From Bipolaris cookei (taxonomy: Eukaryota; Ascomycota; Dothideomycetes; Pleosporales; Pleosporaceae): DNA of 64,000 nt. A program made the translations under genes and the position numbers. Position 1 is the stretch's first letter; each line of letters opens with the position of its first letter. The stretch lies in the NCBI GenBank assembly GCA_002286855.1, contig NRSV01000002.1, forward strand, positions 616,152 to 680,151, given 5' to 3'. Positions 43,850 to 54,457 of the stretch are shown in pieces. The notes under the pieces are model-generated. The model was not told the origin of the DNA. It did not search any database and saw only the letters and a program-made list of their open reading frames with translations.

Positions 43850-44927
43850 CTACTTTGACGCTGTAGCAGTGACTTGTGTTAGCTCAGTATTGCTAGACTC
43901 GCCCTGATTTACAGTAGACCTTCTCTTCCAAAACCAATTCTTCCAAAACCAATTCTTCCTGCTGGGTTGCGCATCTCTTGCATCTTTGGCATCGTTGAAG
44001 CAGTACCCTGGATGGCAGAGGTTCAGAAGCAAGACGGATGCAACAATGACTGCGCCTTCCAGACCAATAAAATACTTTTGGGTCGTGGCTAGCTCACCTC
44101 TCCAACCCTGACTCAGCTCGGCAACCCGAAACACGCATCTTACGAAGATGCAAAGGGTGGACAAGGTCAACGCGATGACGAAGGCCTTGAATAGCCGTGA
44201 TATATGGGGCTTTACTTCGCGCTCACTTTGAGCAGTCTGTGGAAGCAGTTTACGGTTGTGGAATGTGCGCCAGGCGAAGTCGGCAGATATTAGGATGAAT
44301 GCGAACATTGTTGCCACTTGGAAAGCTAGACCAGTAATCATGACGTCGTCGCCGCCCTTGGTGCTCTCTGCGTTGTGTATAGCAACACTGGCCATGCCTC
44401 CTCCAACAGCCTGAAGCACGAGGGAGATGATGTCGCAGGGGATAAAAATCTTTGGATAAGAGAGTGGTTTGATGCGCGAATATTGGGGACCGATAGTGGT
44501 GACAATACGCGAGAGGCAAAGATAGATGCCCGCAGCAAGGAAGGCGGGACCGATGGTCAGGCAGATGATTTGGATGAGGAAAGGGGTCTGAGTGTTGTCA
44601 GTCATCAGTGTCTTGGTGATGGGCTCGGATAAGACAGTCGGTCGTCTGGCCAATACATACCTCTGCAAACATGTCCTGCTGGGCTAGTATACGTCCCGCA
44701 TAGCCAGCAACCTCGAGCGCGCAACCGACGGCCATGGCAAGACTGAAGCCAAGCCACTTTGCATCTGAGGTGCCTTGAATGACAAAAGTGACGAAGGATA
44801 TACCAAAGAGCACAAGGAAAGCTGTGTTGATGATAAAAGAGGGTTCATACATCCAGAAGGCCTCCGTTATTGGGCAGTTGTAGGAAGGATGGTAGCAGAT
44901 AGTACTGTCATATCCTATCATAGGCAT
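43850..44927 (-). CDS. RTA1-like seven-helix membrane protein
   Basis: Fungus-specific RTA1/RSB1 family, linked to lipid export and to resistance to sterol-active compounds such as 7-aminocholesterol. Exons complement 44661-44927 and 43850-44587, 334 residues; the 73-bp intron (GTATGT...CTCAG) joins AQQDMFAE to TPFLIQIICLTIGPAF. Seven hydrophobic segments are seen; diagnostic blocks are EVAGYAGR (helix 2), PAFLAAGIYLCLSRIV (helix 3), FIPCDIISLVLQAVGGGMAS (helix 4, the RTA1 F-x-x-x-D-x-x-S-x-x-x-Q-x-x-G-G pattern), CIFVRCVFRVAELSQGW (helix 6 with the RxxxRxxE-like core) and a last helix before a basic tail. The tail carries a duplicated KNWFW unit. Exact substrate unknown. Confidence 0.92.
43926..43955 (-). 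repeat. perfect 15-bp tandem duplication in the RTA1-like gene
   Basis: The plus-strand unit TTCCAAAACCAATTC occurs twice head to tail, duplicating five residues (KNWFW) in the cytosolic tail without shifting the frame. Confidence 0.9.
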
Positions 44928-47307
44928 GGTGGGCAGTGTTGGTCAGTTGCAGTCGTCCTGTGATTAGAAGTAAGGACAAAGCAGAGGAATTTGTAGACTG
45001 CGTGTATCGAATGATATTATATTAGGAAGGTGGGAAAGTAACTAAGGGTAATCGCGACCCGAACCATGGATTGCCGAATCCCTATTGAGCCGGAGAGTAC
45101 AACTCAAGGGAGTCCTAGAGCGGGGCTTGGAATGAGATGGAAGTTCAAGTGCGTGGAAGTAAAACGAAATGCATGATTGTTGAGTCGGAGATGCGCACAG
45201 GTACTCCAAGATGAGGTACATGAAGAGACACGAGAAGTATTCTCATGCTGAAAACAGGCATGTGGGCGAGAGGTCGCTTGGCATTAAGAGGATGAAAGCG
45301 AGGGGCGAAGCAATCACGTGGGATGCGTTACTCTGGTACTTTGGCCCAAAGGTGCTTATCTTCTGTGGACTGATTGGGATTGCTATGATTTGATTTGCTG
45401 GTGCACATGTGCTTTGGGTCTGGAGCACCACTAGATTTATCTCATCCAGTTGGCCCAGCATATCATCTTGGAGCCACACATATCTGGAGTTACGACACCT
45501 ACGCGCTTATTGTTGAAAGAATCGCGTAGTATTTTGTGCACATGGCTATGCAGTAATCTCCACTTTTATACGAATAGGTGGGAGCGGCAAAAGTCGTTTC
45601 ATCTTTATACCAGTGCTTGGACTAGATCTCGGCAGAAAGCCCAGTAGCATAGGCGCAGGTGCTTGTAAGCTTCCTCGCACTCTGATATTGCTGCCAAAGA
45701 TAATATGTAATGGTGCCTCCAGAGCAACAAGGGTGTCTGTACATTACTCGCCAGCTGAATGGTCACAGTGGCGTTCGTAGGTGACGTTAGATAGAAGTTA
45801 GGATACATTGTTGTGTGGGTGAAAGCCTTGACTGGATGCAAGGCTGCTTGTTGGCTGAGTATGAGGTTAGACGTGAACTGTGCTTATGACGTAGGCGGCC
45901 GGCCGGTAATCGATACGCAAGGCTTATCCCGTGCATAACGCCCGCACGAGTCGCCAAGTGCTGACTGCCCACGGACAAAGGTTTCCACCGTGGTGCGTGG
46001 CTAAGCACTCTGCCTGGCGAGCTTTGTGCGATATACGAGTAAGGGGGAATAACCATGCTTTTGGGATGTACCTGTGGGGTCACCAGCCACCAGCAATGCA
46101 GGTACAAGCGGGATGCCGAACGAGGCAGAGCCGATCATCATGCACATGACAGTCAGCAACGACATGCCAGTCCCCGGACGAGGGGACCACGTCTGTACTG
46201 GAGAATGGACTCTTTGTATAAGGGAATCGAGGGTTGATGCGCTCGATCAAGTACGTAAATACACACAGGACGTAGACCGAGACACATGGCTCGAGGGCCG
46301 TGGGCACCCTTCAGGCCGCAACTTGGGTGGCTGGTCCCAGCTCCGACGGTGGGCAGGGCGACTATTCGGTCGCCATGTGTCAAGATGAAGGTGACTGTGT
46401 TGAGTGGACGTGGACTTCGCGGCAGGTTGGACAGCTGAGCATGTCGAGAGGCCGGGCATAGGATGAGGCGGTAAAGGCTTCGGCAGTAGGCGACATGTTC
46501 TAGTATAAGTACATGGACATGTAGAGGGAGAGGAGCATGGGGAGCTGTCATTTGCTGGATGGGCCCAGGAGCAATTACCAATCCACTGCGGGCTCTAGCG
46601 CCACCAGCACGGTCGTTGCGAGATGGTATGCAGGCCGACGTCGACATGGTCCGCCGGTGAGTGGCCATGTCGTCTTCACTATCCTCTAACCCGCTCCGTG
46701 TTTCTGCCCTCTCGACATTGCCCATCTTGCGACTGTTAGCTCAGTAGTCCATCGTAGACGCTAGTACTGTCCCTGCTTTGGCGAGCTCCAAGGCCACACC
46801 ACAGCGCCCAAAGTACCTCACCTGGCAAGCCTTGGCGCCCGCCAACCCCAATACCACGTCTTCGGCATTGACGCCTCCATCGCCGCTGTCACTCGTCCCG
46901 ACCACCCAAGAGCCTGCCTCGGGTCCTTCCAGTTTCTTGGACGTTGGCTTTGTACCACGCCCCCTGCTAGCACTACTATCCCGTCAGTTGCCATGCCATC
47001 GGAAATAATAGAGGGGCTCTTCGCTGACTAGCCACCAGTACTGTCCCTCACACAAACCACCCCTCGAAAAAGCTGCGTCAACAGCTCTCCACACGCCAAC
47101 ACCGCGTTTTGCCACGATTTCCAGTCAAGAGAGGCTACTGCGATCATCTGCGCATCGGCTGGGGCAGTCATCACGGATCGAGTGCTAACGTGGGCACACC
47201 AGACACGGCCGAGGATAGTTTTGGACATAGCTGGACTTTTTCTCAGGCACGACACGACACCCGCCACACCGTCTCGGTGATTGGGCATACAAACAAGGAT
47301 CGCCAGC
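44928..47307. other. 2.4-kb intergenic region
   Basis: Between divergent genes (RTA1-like, -; Cys-cluster unknown, +). Several open frames up to 190 codons (46153-46725, -) overlap one another on both strands in GC-rich DNA and show no fold, family or sensible composition, so I do not call them. It may hold a long promoter or 5' leader. Confidence 0.35.
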
Positions 47308-49246
47308 ATGGCAGCGGCGACTGCGGGTAAGTACTGGCTGTAGGGCGTCATGGGCTACCCACCAAGCTCTCCCCCCATTTCCCTGTCGCACCACACCAAC
47401 TGTATTTGTATCTTTTGCATACGCCTATCTTTTGTTCGCTCACATATCTGACACGGCTTGTTTGTTTAGCAGGCTACGATTGGAACCGCTCATCGCCGCT
47501 GCGCTCTTCGCCCGACACCTCGTCTTCCATGTACCCCGACCGGCCCATTCGCCCTCTGCCCAGCCGCTCTCTCCGCGCCCGCTTGTCGCCTGAGCAGGCT
47601 GAGACAATCGTGTACCCGCACAATCCACCTCCCACCGGTCCGCTCTTCAACTTCCCATACATGGCGGATGAGCGAGTGCGTCCTCACAGGACTGGGACCA
47701 ATGACCACCACGCCTGTCACTGTGGACACACTCACTCCGAGGTGGATAGTGATGACGAAGAGGACGACCGCAATGGGCCCATGCCTGCATCTCCAAGCTA
47801 TCAATACAGCAGACATGCCTCTGGAAAGCCTGCAGCCGGTATCGCGGGTATCCATCGCAAACCAGGTTCGCCAACATCTTCAGTGGACGGTTATGAATCG
47901 TTTGAGAACACCAACAACAAAAAGAAGCGCAAGATTCCAAACATGGGTAGCAATGGTGCACACCACCCGAGTCTCTCGGCGGATCTGGCTGCCACAGCCG
48001 TAGCACACGTTCAAGATGCAGGGCCAGTCGACGATGGCGAGGGAGATGGCGCCGCGCGCTACTATGGCTCTGCGCCATCTACACCCCAACATAATACGAC
48101 TTCTGGAACAGGCATCTCGGGTGCAGGCAGAGGGCGTTTTGGACGCTCTGGCTCGGGTCGGTCAGAGAGACGTGTCTTGGCCACGTCCAGCACCCTCGCC
48201 AACGCCAAAGCGAACAGTAAACGTACGGTGCCACCTCGGGAATTCATTCGTCTTCACTTTTAAAAAAAAGAGTCCGTGCGCTGACTATTTGTTTTCTAGG
48301 TCCTCCGGAGCAAAGCGGCATCATTTCAACCGCCATTGCAAACGCTGCAGCAACCCCACCACCCCACGGCAACGAGAACGTGAGCCTATTGCAGCAGGAG
48401 GCCGCCAAGAACAGTGCAAACAAAACCCAATTCACCTTCACTTGTGGGTCTGACTCAGCAAATAAGATGGTCTGGCCAGGCCAGGAAAACAGCCAATACT
48501 CTCAGCTTCCAAGTGCCTACCCAAATACAGCCGCATCCCAATCTCACCCCCAAGCTGTTCGCGCCCGCCCTCCTGTCCGCTCCGATGCTCCAATGGTGTC
48601 TACACAGGGCACCCAGACGAGTCCCAATATGAATGAGTCAGGTACATACCCTCCCCCTCCCCCGTCCAATGGCACTGCACGTCGATCTACGGGTCCCGCG
48701 CCGCCACAGCAAGCTCCACCGCCACGAAAGCCTCGACGTAGCGCTTCCAAGCTATACGAATATGCTGCCCGCAAACGCCGCATTCAGCAAGAGTATGCGA
48801 ACTTCCACAACCCACCTAGTCAGCCGTGGATTTGCGAGTTCTGCGAATACGAAGACATTTTCGGTCATCCTCCCATGGCCCTGATTCGACAGTATGAAAT
48901 CAAGGACAGAAAAGAACGTAAACGTTTGGCAGAGAAGCGTCGTCTGTTGGAGAAGGCTAGGATGAAGGGACGCAAGGGCAAGAAGGCAAGCAAGAAGGCG
49001 CAAAACAACGCCAATAATGCCCAGCACAGCCAGAACCCTCCAGGTGCTTACGACCGACGCGACGACGAAGGTTCCCTAGACCCACAGGACGAGTACTACG
49101 ACGATGACTATGACGAATCCATTGCGACTTGTCCCCATGGTTGTCCTCACCACTCACACCCTGCCCATCCGCCTGCCCAAAAGGTGCCCGGATTGCCTCC
49201 TGGGGACTCACGTGCAGGGGGCCCGCCTGTGACGAATAGCGCCTAA
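47308..49246 (+). CDS. conserved fungal unknown with Cys-cluster and basic helix
   Basis: Three exons, 47308-47326, 47473-48222 and 48300-49246, give 571 residues. Exon 1 encodes only MAAATA; splicing to GYDWNRSSPLRSSPDTSSS is supported by a GTAAGTA donor and a TTTAGCAG end, which is a tandem acceptor (TTAG or CAG, one residue apart). The second intron is 77 bp (GTACGG...TTCTAG). Visible features: CHCGHTHSEVDSDDEEDD near residue 75; basic KKKRKIP (nuclear-signal-like); long Pro/Gln/Ser-rich disorder; then an ordered block at about 410-490 with YEYAARKRRIQQEYANF, PWICEFCEYEDIFG and a highly basic helix (RKERKRLAEKRRLLEKARMK); and a terminal CPHGCPHHSHPAH cluster. The middle block looks like a conserved nuclear protein core with a CxxC. 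Function unknown. Confidence 0.7.
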
Positions 49247-50132
49247 CAAGTGGACGAGATGGGGTGGGCCGTCTGTGTTCTTGCATTATGTCTTACGTTT
49301 CTGTCTTTTCGCGTCGCCTTCATGGTTGGGATTGTCGTAGCAGTGGGTCGAATATCAAAGCGTGGGCTAAAGACAATCTTTGAGGTGAGGCGAGGCTGAC
49401 CACATGCGGCCTCATCAACTCCTATCTATTCCCACTTCAAAACTACCATTGGCCTTTACTCTGTCGATCCCATCGTGTCGGCACGTTGTCTCCCCTTTTG
49501 TATTTTTTCTAGCGTTCTAGCACTGTTTCTAGCATTTCCCCGGAGCCCCTGCACATTCAGTCGTTTCCGACTCTGCATTATACAATTACGACCGATTCCC
49601 CCAAACCCCCATTTGGAACCCTACATACGATACACGACATGTCATATCACCACATATCATACCACTACACACCATACAACCCCACTCTAAAACAAACACA
49701 CACAAAAACCGGAGCCTCGAGACGGGAGACGGACTGTACAATACCTTTGGCTAGTCTCGTAAGCATTATAGAAAGAAGGAAGCATTGGAGCAGTATGCGT
49801 GGCCCTTTGAAGCTTCAACTGAAGTCTTCGGCTAATGCATGTTTTTGCTCTCGGCCGCTGATGGGACTTGCGTGCTGTGTTGACTTGCACCTGGCTACAA
49901 TAGCGTCATTGGCATACACATGTATGCAGCATGTATCAGAGAGCAGCCAGTAGATAGAAATAAGATTTGTGAAAACCACTTTTGCGTCTAGTGTCCTTGC
50001 ATTGAGGAATCTTTTATCTCAAGCTGACAGTACTTTTGTATTCTACTCCTCTCCCAGAATAAAGCCCCTGAAAACAGACATGGACATGTACGCAATGAAG
50101 GAAAGAAAAAGGTCTTATTCGTCACATCTCTA

Positions 50133-50172
<40 letters not shown>

Positions 50173-50202
50173 GATAATCACATACTATCATACCGCTTCA
50201 CT
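49247..50202. other. convergent intergenic region with a trinucleotide repeat
   Basis: 956 bp between the Cys-cluster gene (+) and argRS (-). Contains CA/ACC-rich DNA near 49630-49710 and the ATC array given separately. No gene supported. Confidence 0.4.
50134..50172 (+). repeat. (ATC)13 microsatellite
   Basis: Thirteen uninterrupted ATC units, about 30 bp beyond the stop of the arginyl-tRNA synthetase gene and therefore probably inside its 3' UTR. Confidence 0.97.
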
Positions 50203-52656
50203 CTACATCCTCTCCACAGGACTCAGACCCAAGACCCTCATACCATTGTACAAGACTTGCCTGGCAGCAACATACAGCGCCAGCCTAGCAATCAGCACGT
50301 TCCTCTCCGAGCCCACCACCTGCAGGTGATCGTAGCTGCTGCTCAACGCATGCGCCATCTTGAACAAGTAGGTAAGCACCGTCGTAGGCTCTTGTGTCTT
50401 GAGCGTGTTGAGGAAGGTGTCGGGCCAGCTAGCTAGCTGGCGGACGAGCTCGACAGCCTTGTCTTCCTGGAGCAAACTTAGGTCCACCGCAGTGGCGAGA
50501 TCGAGGTCTGTGAGCGAGGGGTCGGATTCGACGGCTTTGCGGTAGATGGAGCAGAGACGGGCATGGGCGTATTGCAGGTAGGGGCCTGTGTCGCCTTCGA
50601 ACGAGGTCATACGGTCCATGTCGAAGGTGTAATTGTTGATGCGCTTGCCCTTCATGTCTTGAACCATGACGGCTGAGATGCCGAGGGTGTCGGCTGTTTG
50701 TTCGGGGTCCTTGACTTGGGCGTATTTGGTCTCGTTGGTCCTCATGACTTCGTGCATCTTTTCGCCTACGTCACGGAGGATGTCGTCTAGGAATTTGGCG
50801 GTACCTTTTCGGGTTGACATACCTATAGTGACTCTGTTAGTATGTGATTTGTAGTTAAAGCAAAAGGGTGAGGACTAACCCAAAACCATGCCAAAGTTGA
50901 TGTGTTGACACCTGTCAGAGATGTCTTTCCTGCCCATAAGCTCCTCAATCTTGAACAGCTGGGCCAAGTGGAGGTCCTGTTGCGATGCAACAACGTAGAT
51001 CATTTTGCTGTGACAAAAATTAGCATTCTTTCCTTTTGTTCCTGGAAAGAAACCATGGCACATACTCGAAGTGATACTTCTCGTCACGCTCAATGGCTGC
51101 GCCAATGTCTCGGGTCAGGTACAGTGAGGTGCCATCCTTCTTCTTGACGACTGCCTTGCCAAGCTTCTTCGAGTGTGGTGTGAGATCTACAATGACTGCG
51201 CCTTCCGAGTCCTCGCAGACCTTCTTCTCCCACATGGTCTTGGCAGCAAGCTCCATGCTCTCATCTTTGACTTGTGACTCCCCACTGTAATCATCATAGT
51301 GAATGTTCAATCGGGCATAGGTTTGTTTGTACTTCTCAATGGAAAGATCCTGCACAAGTCAGTATATAGTATGACATCGATTGTAGCAAGACTACTCACC
51401 CTGAAGCGTTTCCAGATGCCGAGAGCCTTGGGCTCGCCATCTACCATGCCCTTGAAGTATTTCCTAGCCTGCTCGTCGATACCCTCCTCCTCGATCTTTT
51501 TGATCTGCTTTTCCTGCTCAGATGCATCCTTGCCCTCCTCTTTCAGCTTCGCAACCTCAGCCTTGAGAGCCTTGACCTGCTCTGCCTCGTTATGTTGTAC
51601 ATTGCTAACCTTGACGTAAATGTCGTACAGGTGACCAATAGGGTTCTTAACGAGCTCCTCTTCGTTTCCATAAAGATCAAAGCCAATGGCCAAAACACCG
51701 TATTGCTTTCCCCAGTCTCCGAGGTAGTTCATGCGAACAACGTCCCATCCAGCACCCTCGTACAGATTGGCGAGGAAACCACCAATGATTGTGCTTCGCA
51801 AGTGACCGGCATGGAATGGCTTCGCAATGTTGGGCGAACTGAACTCGACGATCATTTTCTTGGGGCCAGAAGAAGGGTCGGAGGAGTCCTTGAGGCCGAG
51901 GTTCTTGTTGAATCCGTAGCTTTCCTTGGACTTGAGAATCATGGGCAGAACAAGCGAAGTGAGGGTTTCAGGCTTGAAGAAGAAGCCAATCGATGTGTTG
52001 GTGACAATCGGCTTCTTGACTAGCGGCGACTCTGGGAAGGCGTCTGCTAGCTCCTGTGCAAATGCCTTCATGTCCTTCTTCTTCTGGCGGAGCGCGGGGA
52101 CGGCCAATTGCAGATCGCCATGTTCAGGCTTCGCTGTCCATGCCAATGTAGGGTATATTATTTTCTTGTCTACGCCGGAGACGGAGGAGAGCAACTCGGT
52201 GATGTGACTCCTGTATATATCGAAAGGGTTGAGGGCGGGATATGTGTTGGGCTCTTGCGGTACCTTCTCAAGGCCGAGCTTGGAAAGAGTGCTTGTGAGT
52301 TTATCCATGGTGTATGTTGAGCGCGCCGACGCGTAGAGATTTCGTAAAGGCTCAAAGGAAGTCAAGCCGAGCTGTGAGTATTGTCGAAGCGACTGGAAGT
52401 TTGCTGCTGCTCCCGTGCGCTCGCACTTATATGTAATGGGTCTTGGATATGGCTTTGGTACAAATTGCCCACGCAGTTGTAGTTGAGATGAGAATGTGTG
52501 CAGGCTAGAGACACGCGGGGGACTAAGCCTAGGGCTGGCTTGTGGCAAGAATATCTGAGTCAAAGGAGACGAGCAAGTCACCAGCAGTCTCTTTGAATGA
52601 GTGGTAGAAAAATTTAAAAGTCTGGCGCGACAAATATTCGCAAGGCTTTGCTGCAT
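50203..52656 (-). CDS. arginyl-tRNA synthetase, probably dual-targeted
   Basis: Class I synthetase that charges tRNA-Arg. Exons complement 51400-52656, 51066-51349, 50880-51007 and 50203-50822 give 762 residues from the first ATG; introns of 50, 58 and 57 bp. Core motifs: HIGH-like FHAGHLRST in PNIAKPFHAGHLRSTIIG, KMSK-like MSTRKGT right after intron 3, YHFDKMIYVVASQQDLHLAQ, and a C-terminal anticodon-binding helical domain ending LYNGMRVLGLSPVERM, the canonical ArgRS end. The cytosolic-type protein starts at MDKLTSTLSKLGLEK (ATG 52308, 646 residues; human 660, yeast 607). The 116 residues before it are rich in Arg and Ser and almost free of acidic residues, with LRQYSQ resembling a processing-peptidase site, i.e. 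a mitochondrial presequence. Confidence 0.93.
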
Positions 52657-54358
52657 CCCAAATGTGGGGTAGCTGCGATGCGTCAATGGCCCGCGACGGT
52701 TGCGCAGTCAGAACGCACTAGTACTAAAATTTTGGAGGGGCAGCGAAAAGCGGCTAGCCTAAATCGAGACTAGGGCGGGCAAAGAACCCCTCTATCGTGG
52801 ACAGTGTGAACGGTACGTCACGTGCCTCTTCATTGACGGCTACCTACTCTACCAGTCAAGCGAGCTGATCGCGTGAACCCACTAGGGAATCATAAGGCCT
52901 ACTAATCGACCGAGAAATCAAAACCCGAGGTCTGCTGCATTCGACGCCCTGCATGCAAGGTGCCACAGCATTGCCATGAGGCTCGTATCAGCACGTCTCG
53001 CGCAATCCGGCTCTTGTTCCTCCAGATTTTGACATGCGCATAACGTATAGGATAATCATATGCTCGAACCAGCAACCAATACATGTCGCCGCCAGCGATG
53101 GCGCACAGCATATGGGAGGCTGGCTGATCGCATACAGGCCGTGTCAGGTGCAGACGGGTGGGCGCAGTGTGACGACTCGGGGTTGCATCCGGCGCCTCTT
53201 CCTATGTCATGTAGATTTGATCGAGCTCCTTTCCGAATCATTTTGTTTTCGCATCTCCTGGGAAGCCGGATCGCTTCCTATACTCTTGGCAGGTCCGCGT
53301 ATATTCGAGCATTCGTGCTATATCCTAATAAGGTTCTTGTGGTTCTAACCAACCCAACCGAGTTGCTCTTGAGATGAATTATGCCATCAACCGAATTCTT
53401 GGTAATTTGAAACGATGTTACCGCTGAACAGCAGCACTCTTGTTCTACTTTTATTCTTGCGGAGTCTGCGTGTATCCTCTCAACGTACAATAACGCGATC
53501 CTCATCCTTGATACCATTCACCATGTCTAGTTTCTTAGCAAGCTTTGCATAATCTCTATTATATCCCAACGTGGTCCCATATTGACTTTTGTTGTTCCAC
53601 AAGCATGATTTATGCTTATACTCATGATCCCGATTCTGGCCATGGTGTAATATTCAAGATGTTCTAAGAAACTTTGTATGCTTCTTATTGGTACAACCCA
53701 GAATCGATCCGGGAAAAACATCTTTGGCTAAGTTCATACTCGCAAGAAGCGCGTGATATGTGTCTGCAAATGCAATCCATGTATTGCAGCTTGGTGGTGG
53801 GTATCGTCCACATCCTTTCCCAATAGGCTTTTGCCGCTGATTTGAAATGTGTAATTCACTTGACCATCAGCGCTTGAGGATTATACTCCTGCATCCATCA
53901 TCAATAGTTGAGCTTGGTGAGTGCGCCGCATCTCAAGAGCAGTTGTCACCCAGGACTCGAGATAGGGCAAGTAAGTCTGGCTCTTGAGCGGGAGCGTATG
54001 CCTAACGCATGACTGTGCTGATTTCAGTGTTTTATTGAAAGTCTGAACAGTGACGTTCTTGGGACGTGTATCACGTTCCTGGCAAGATAGGTTGTCGCCT
54101 GTGTTGTTATGGTTTCCCACCCACTTGGGTATAGCGTGCTTGAGCGGTACTCAGTTACGAGCCTAGTTGCGATTCACTACCACAAAGCTAAGCTTGATTA
54201 CTACAAGTTTGTGCCGCTTTTCTCGTTATTCAAAACAAAGGCGCTTCCTGTAGCCGATAGGTGGCATGGGCAGGTCTGTGTAAGCGATGGCAGACCAACT
54301 ACAAGTTAGTCCTAAGGAGAGAGCGTTTTTTTATGTAAGCCCAGAAGTACCATGTATA
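52657..54358. other. 1.7-kb gene-poor region left of the transposon
   Basis: Upstream region of argRS followed by DNA with only short open frames. A T-arm-like hairpin (CCCGG...CTGGG, minus strand near 53700-53716) is not accompanied by a full cloverleaf. No gene supported. Confidence 0.35.
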
Positions 54359-54416
54359 CCGTGCTGCCCGGCGTAACGCCCGGCCCGGCGTAACGCCCGC
54401 TTCGATCACCAAAATC
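54359..54416 (+). repeat. left terminal inverted repeat with 17-bp duplication
   Basis: Relative to the right end it matches for 24 bp, then repeats GCCCGGCGTAACGCCCG (54366-54382 and 54383-54399), then continues CTTCGATCACCAAAATC as on the right. Confidence 0.93.
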
Positions 54417-54457
54417 GCAACAGCCACCAAAGTTCAACCCGCGATAACTCTATCAAT

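Noticed and set aside
46153..46725. Open frame of 190 codons on the minus strand
   Set aside because: GC-rich intergenic DNA with overlapping frames on both strands; composition and sequence show no protein fold, signal peptide or family motif.
53690..53725. T-arm-like hairpin CCCGG/CTGGG on the minus strand, with a GATCGATTC box
   Set aside because: No acceptor, D or anticodon stems could be paired around it, so not a tRNA.
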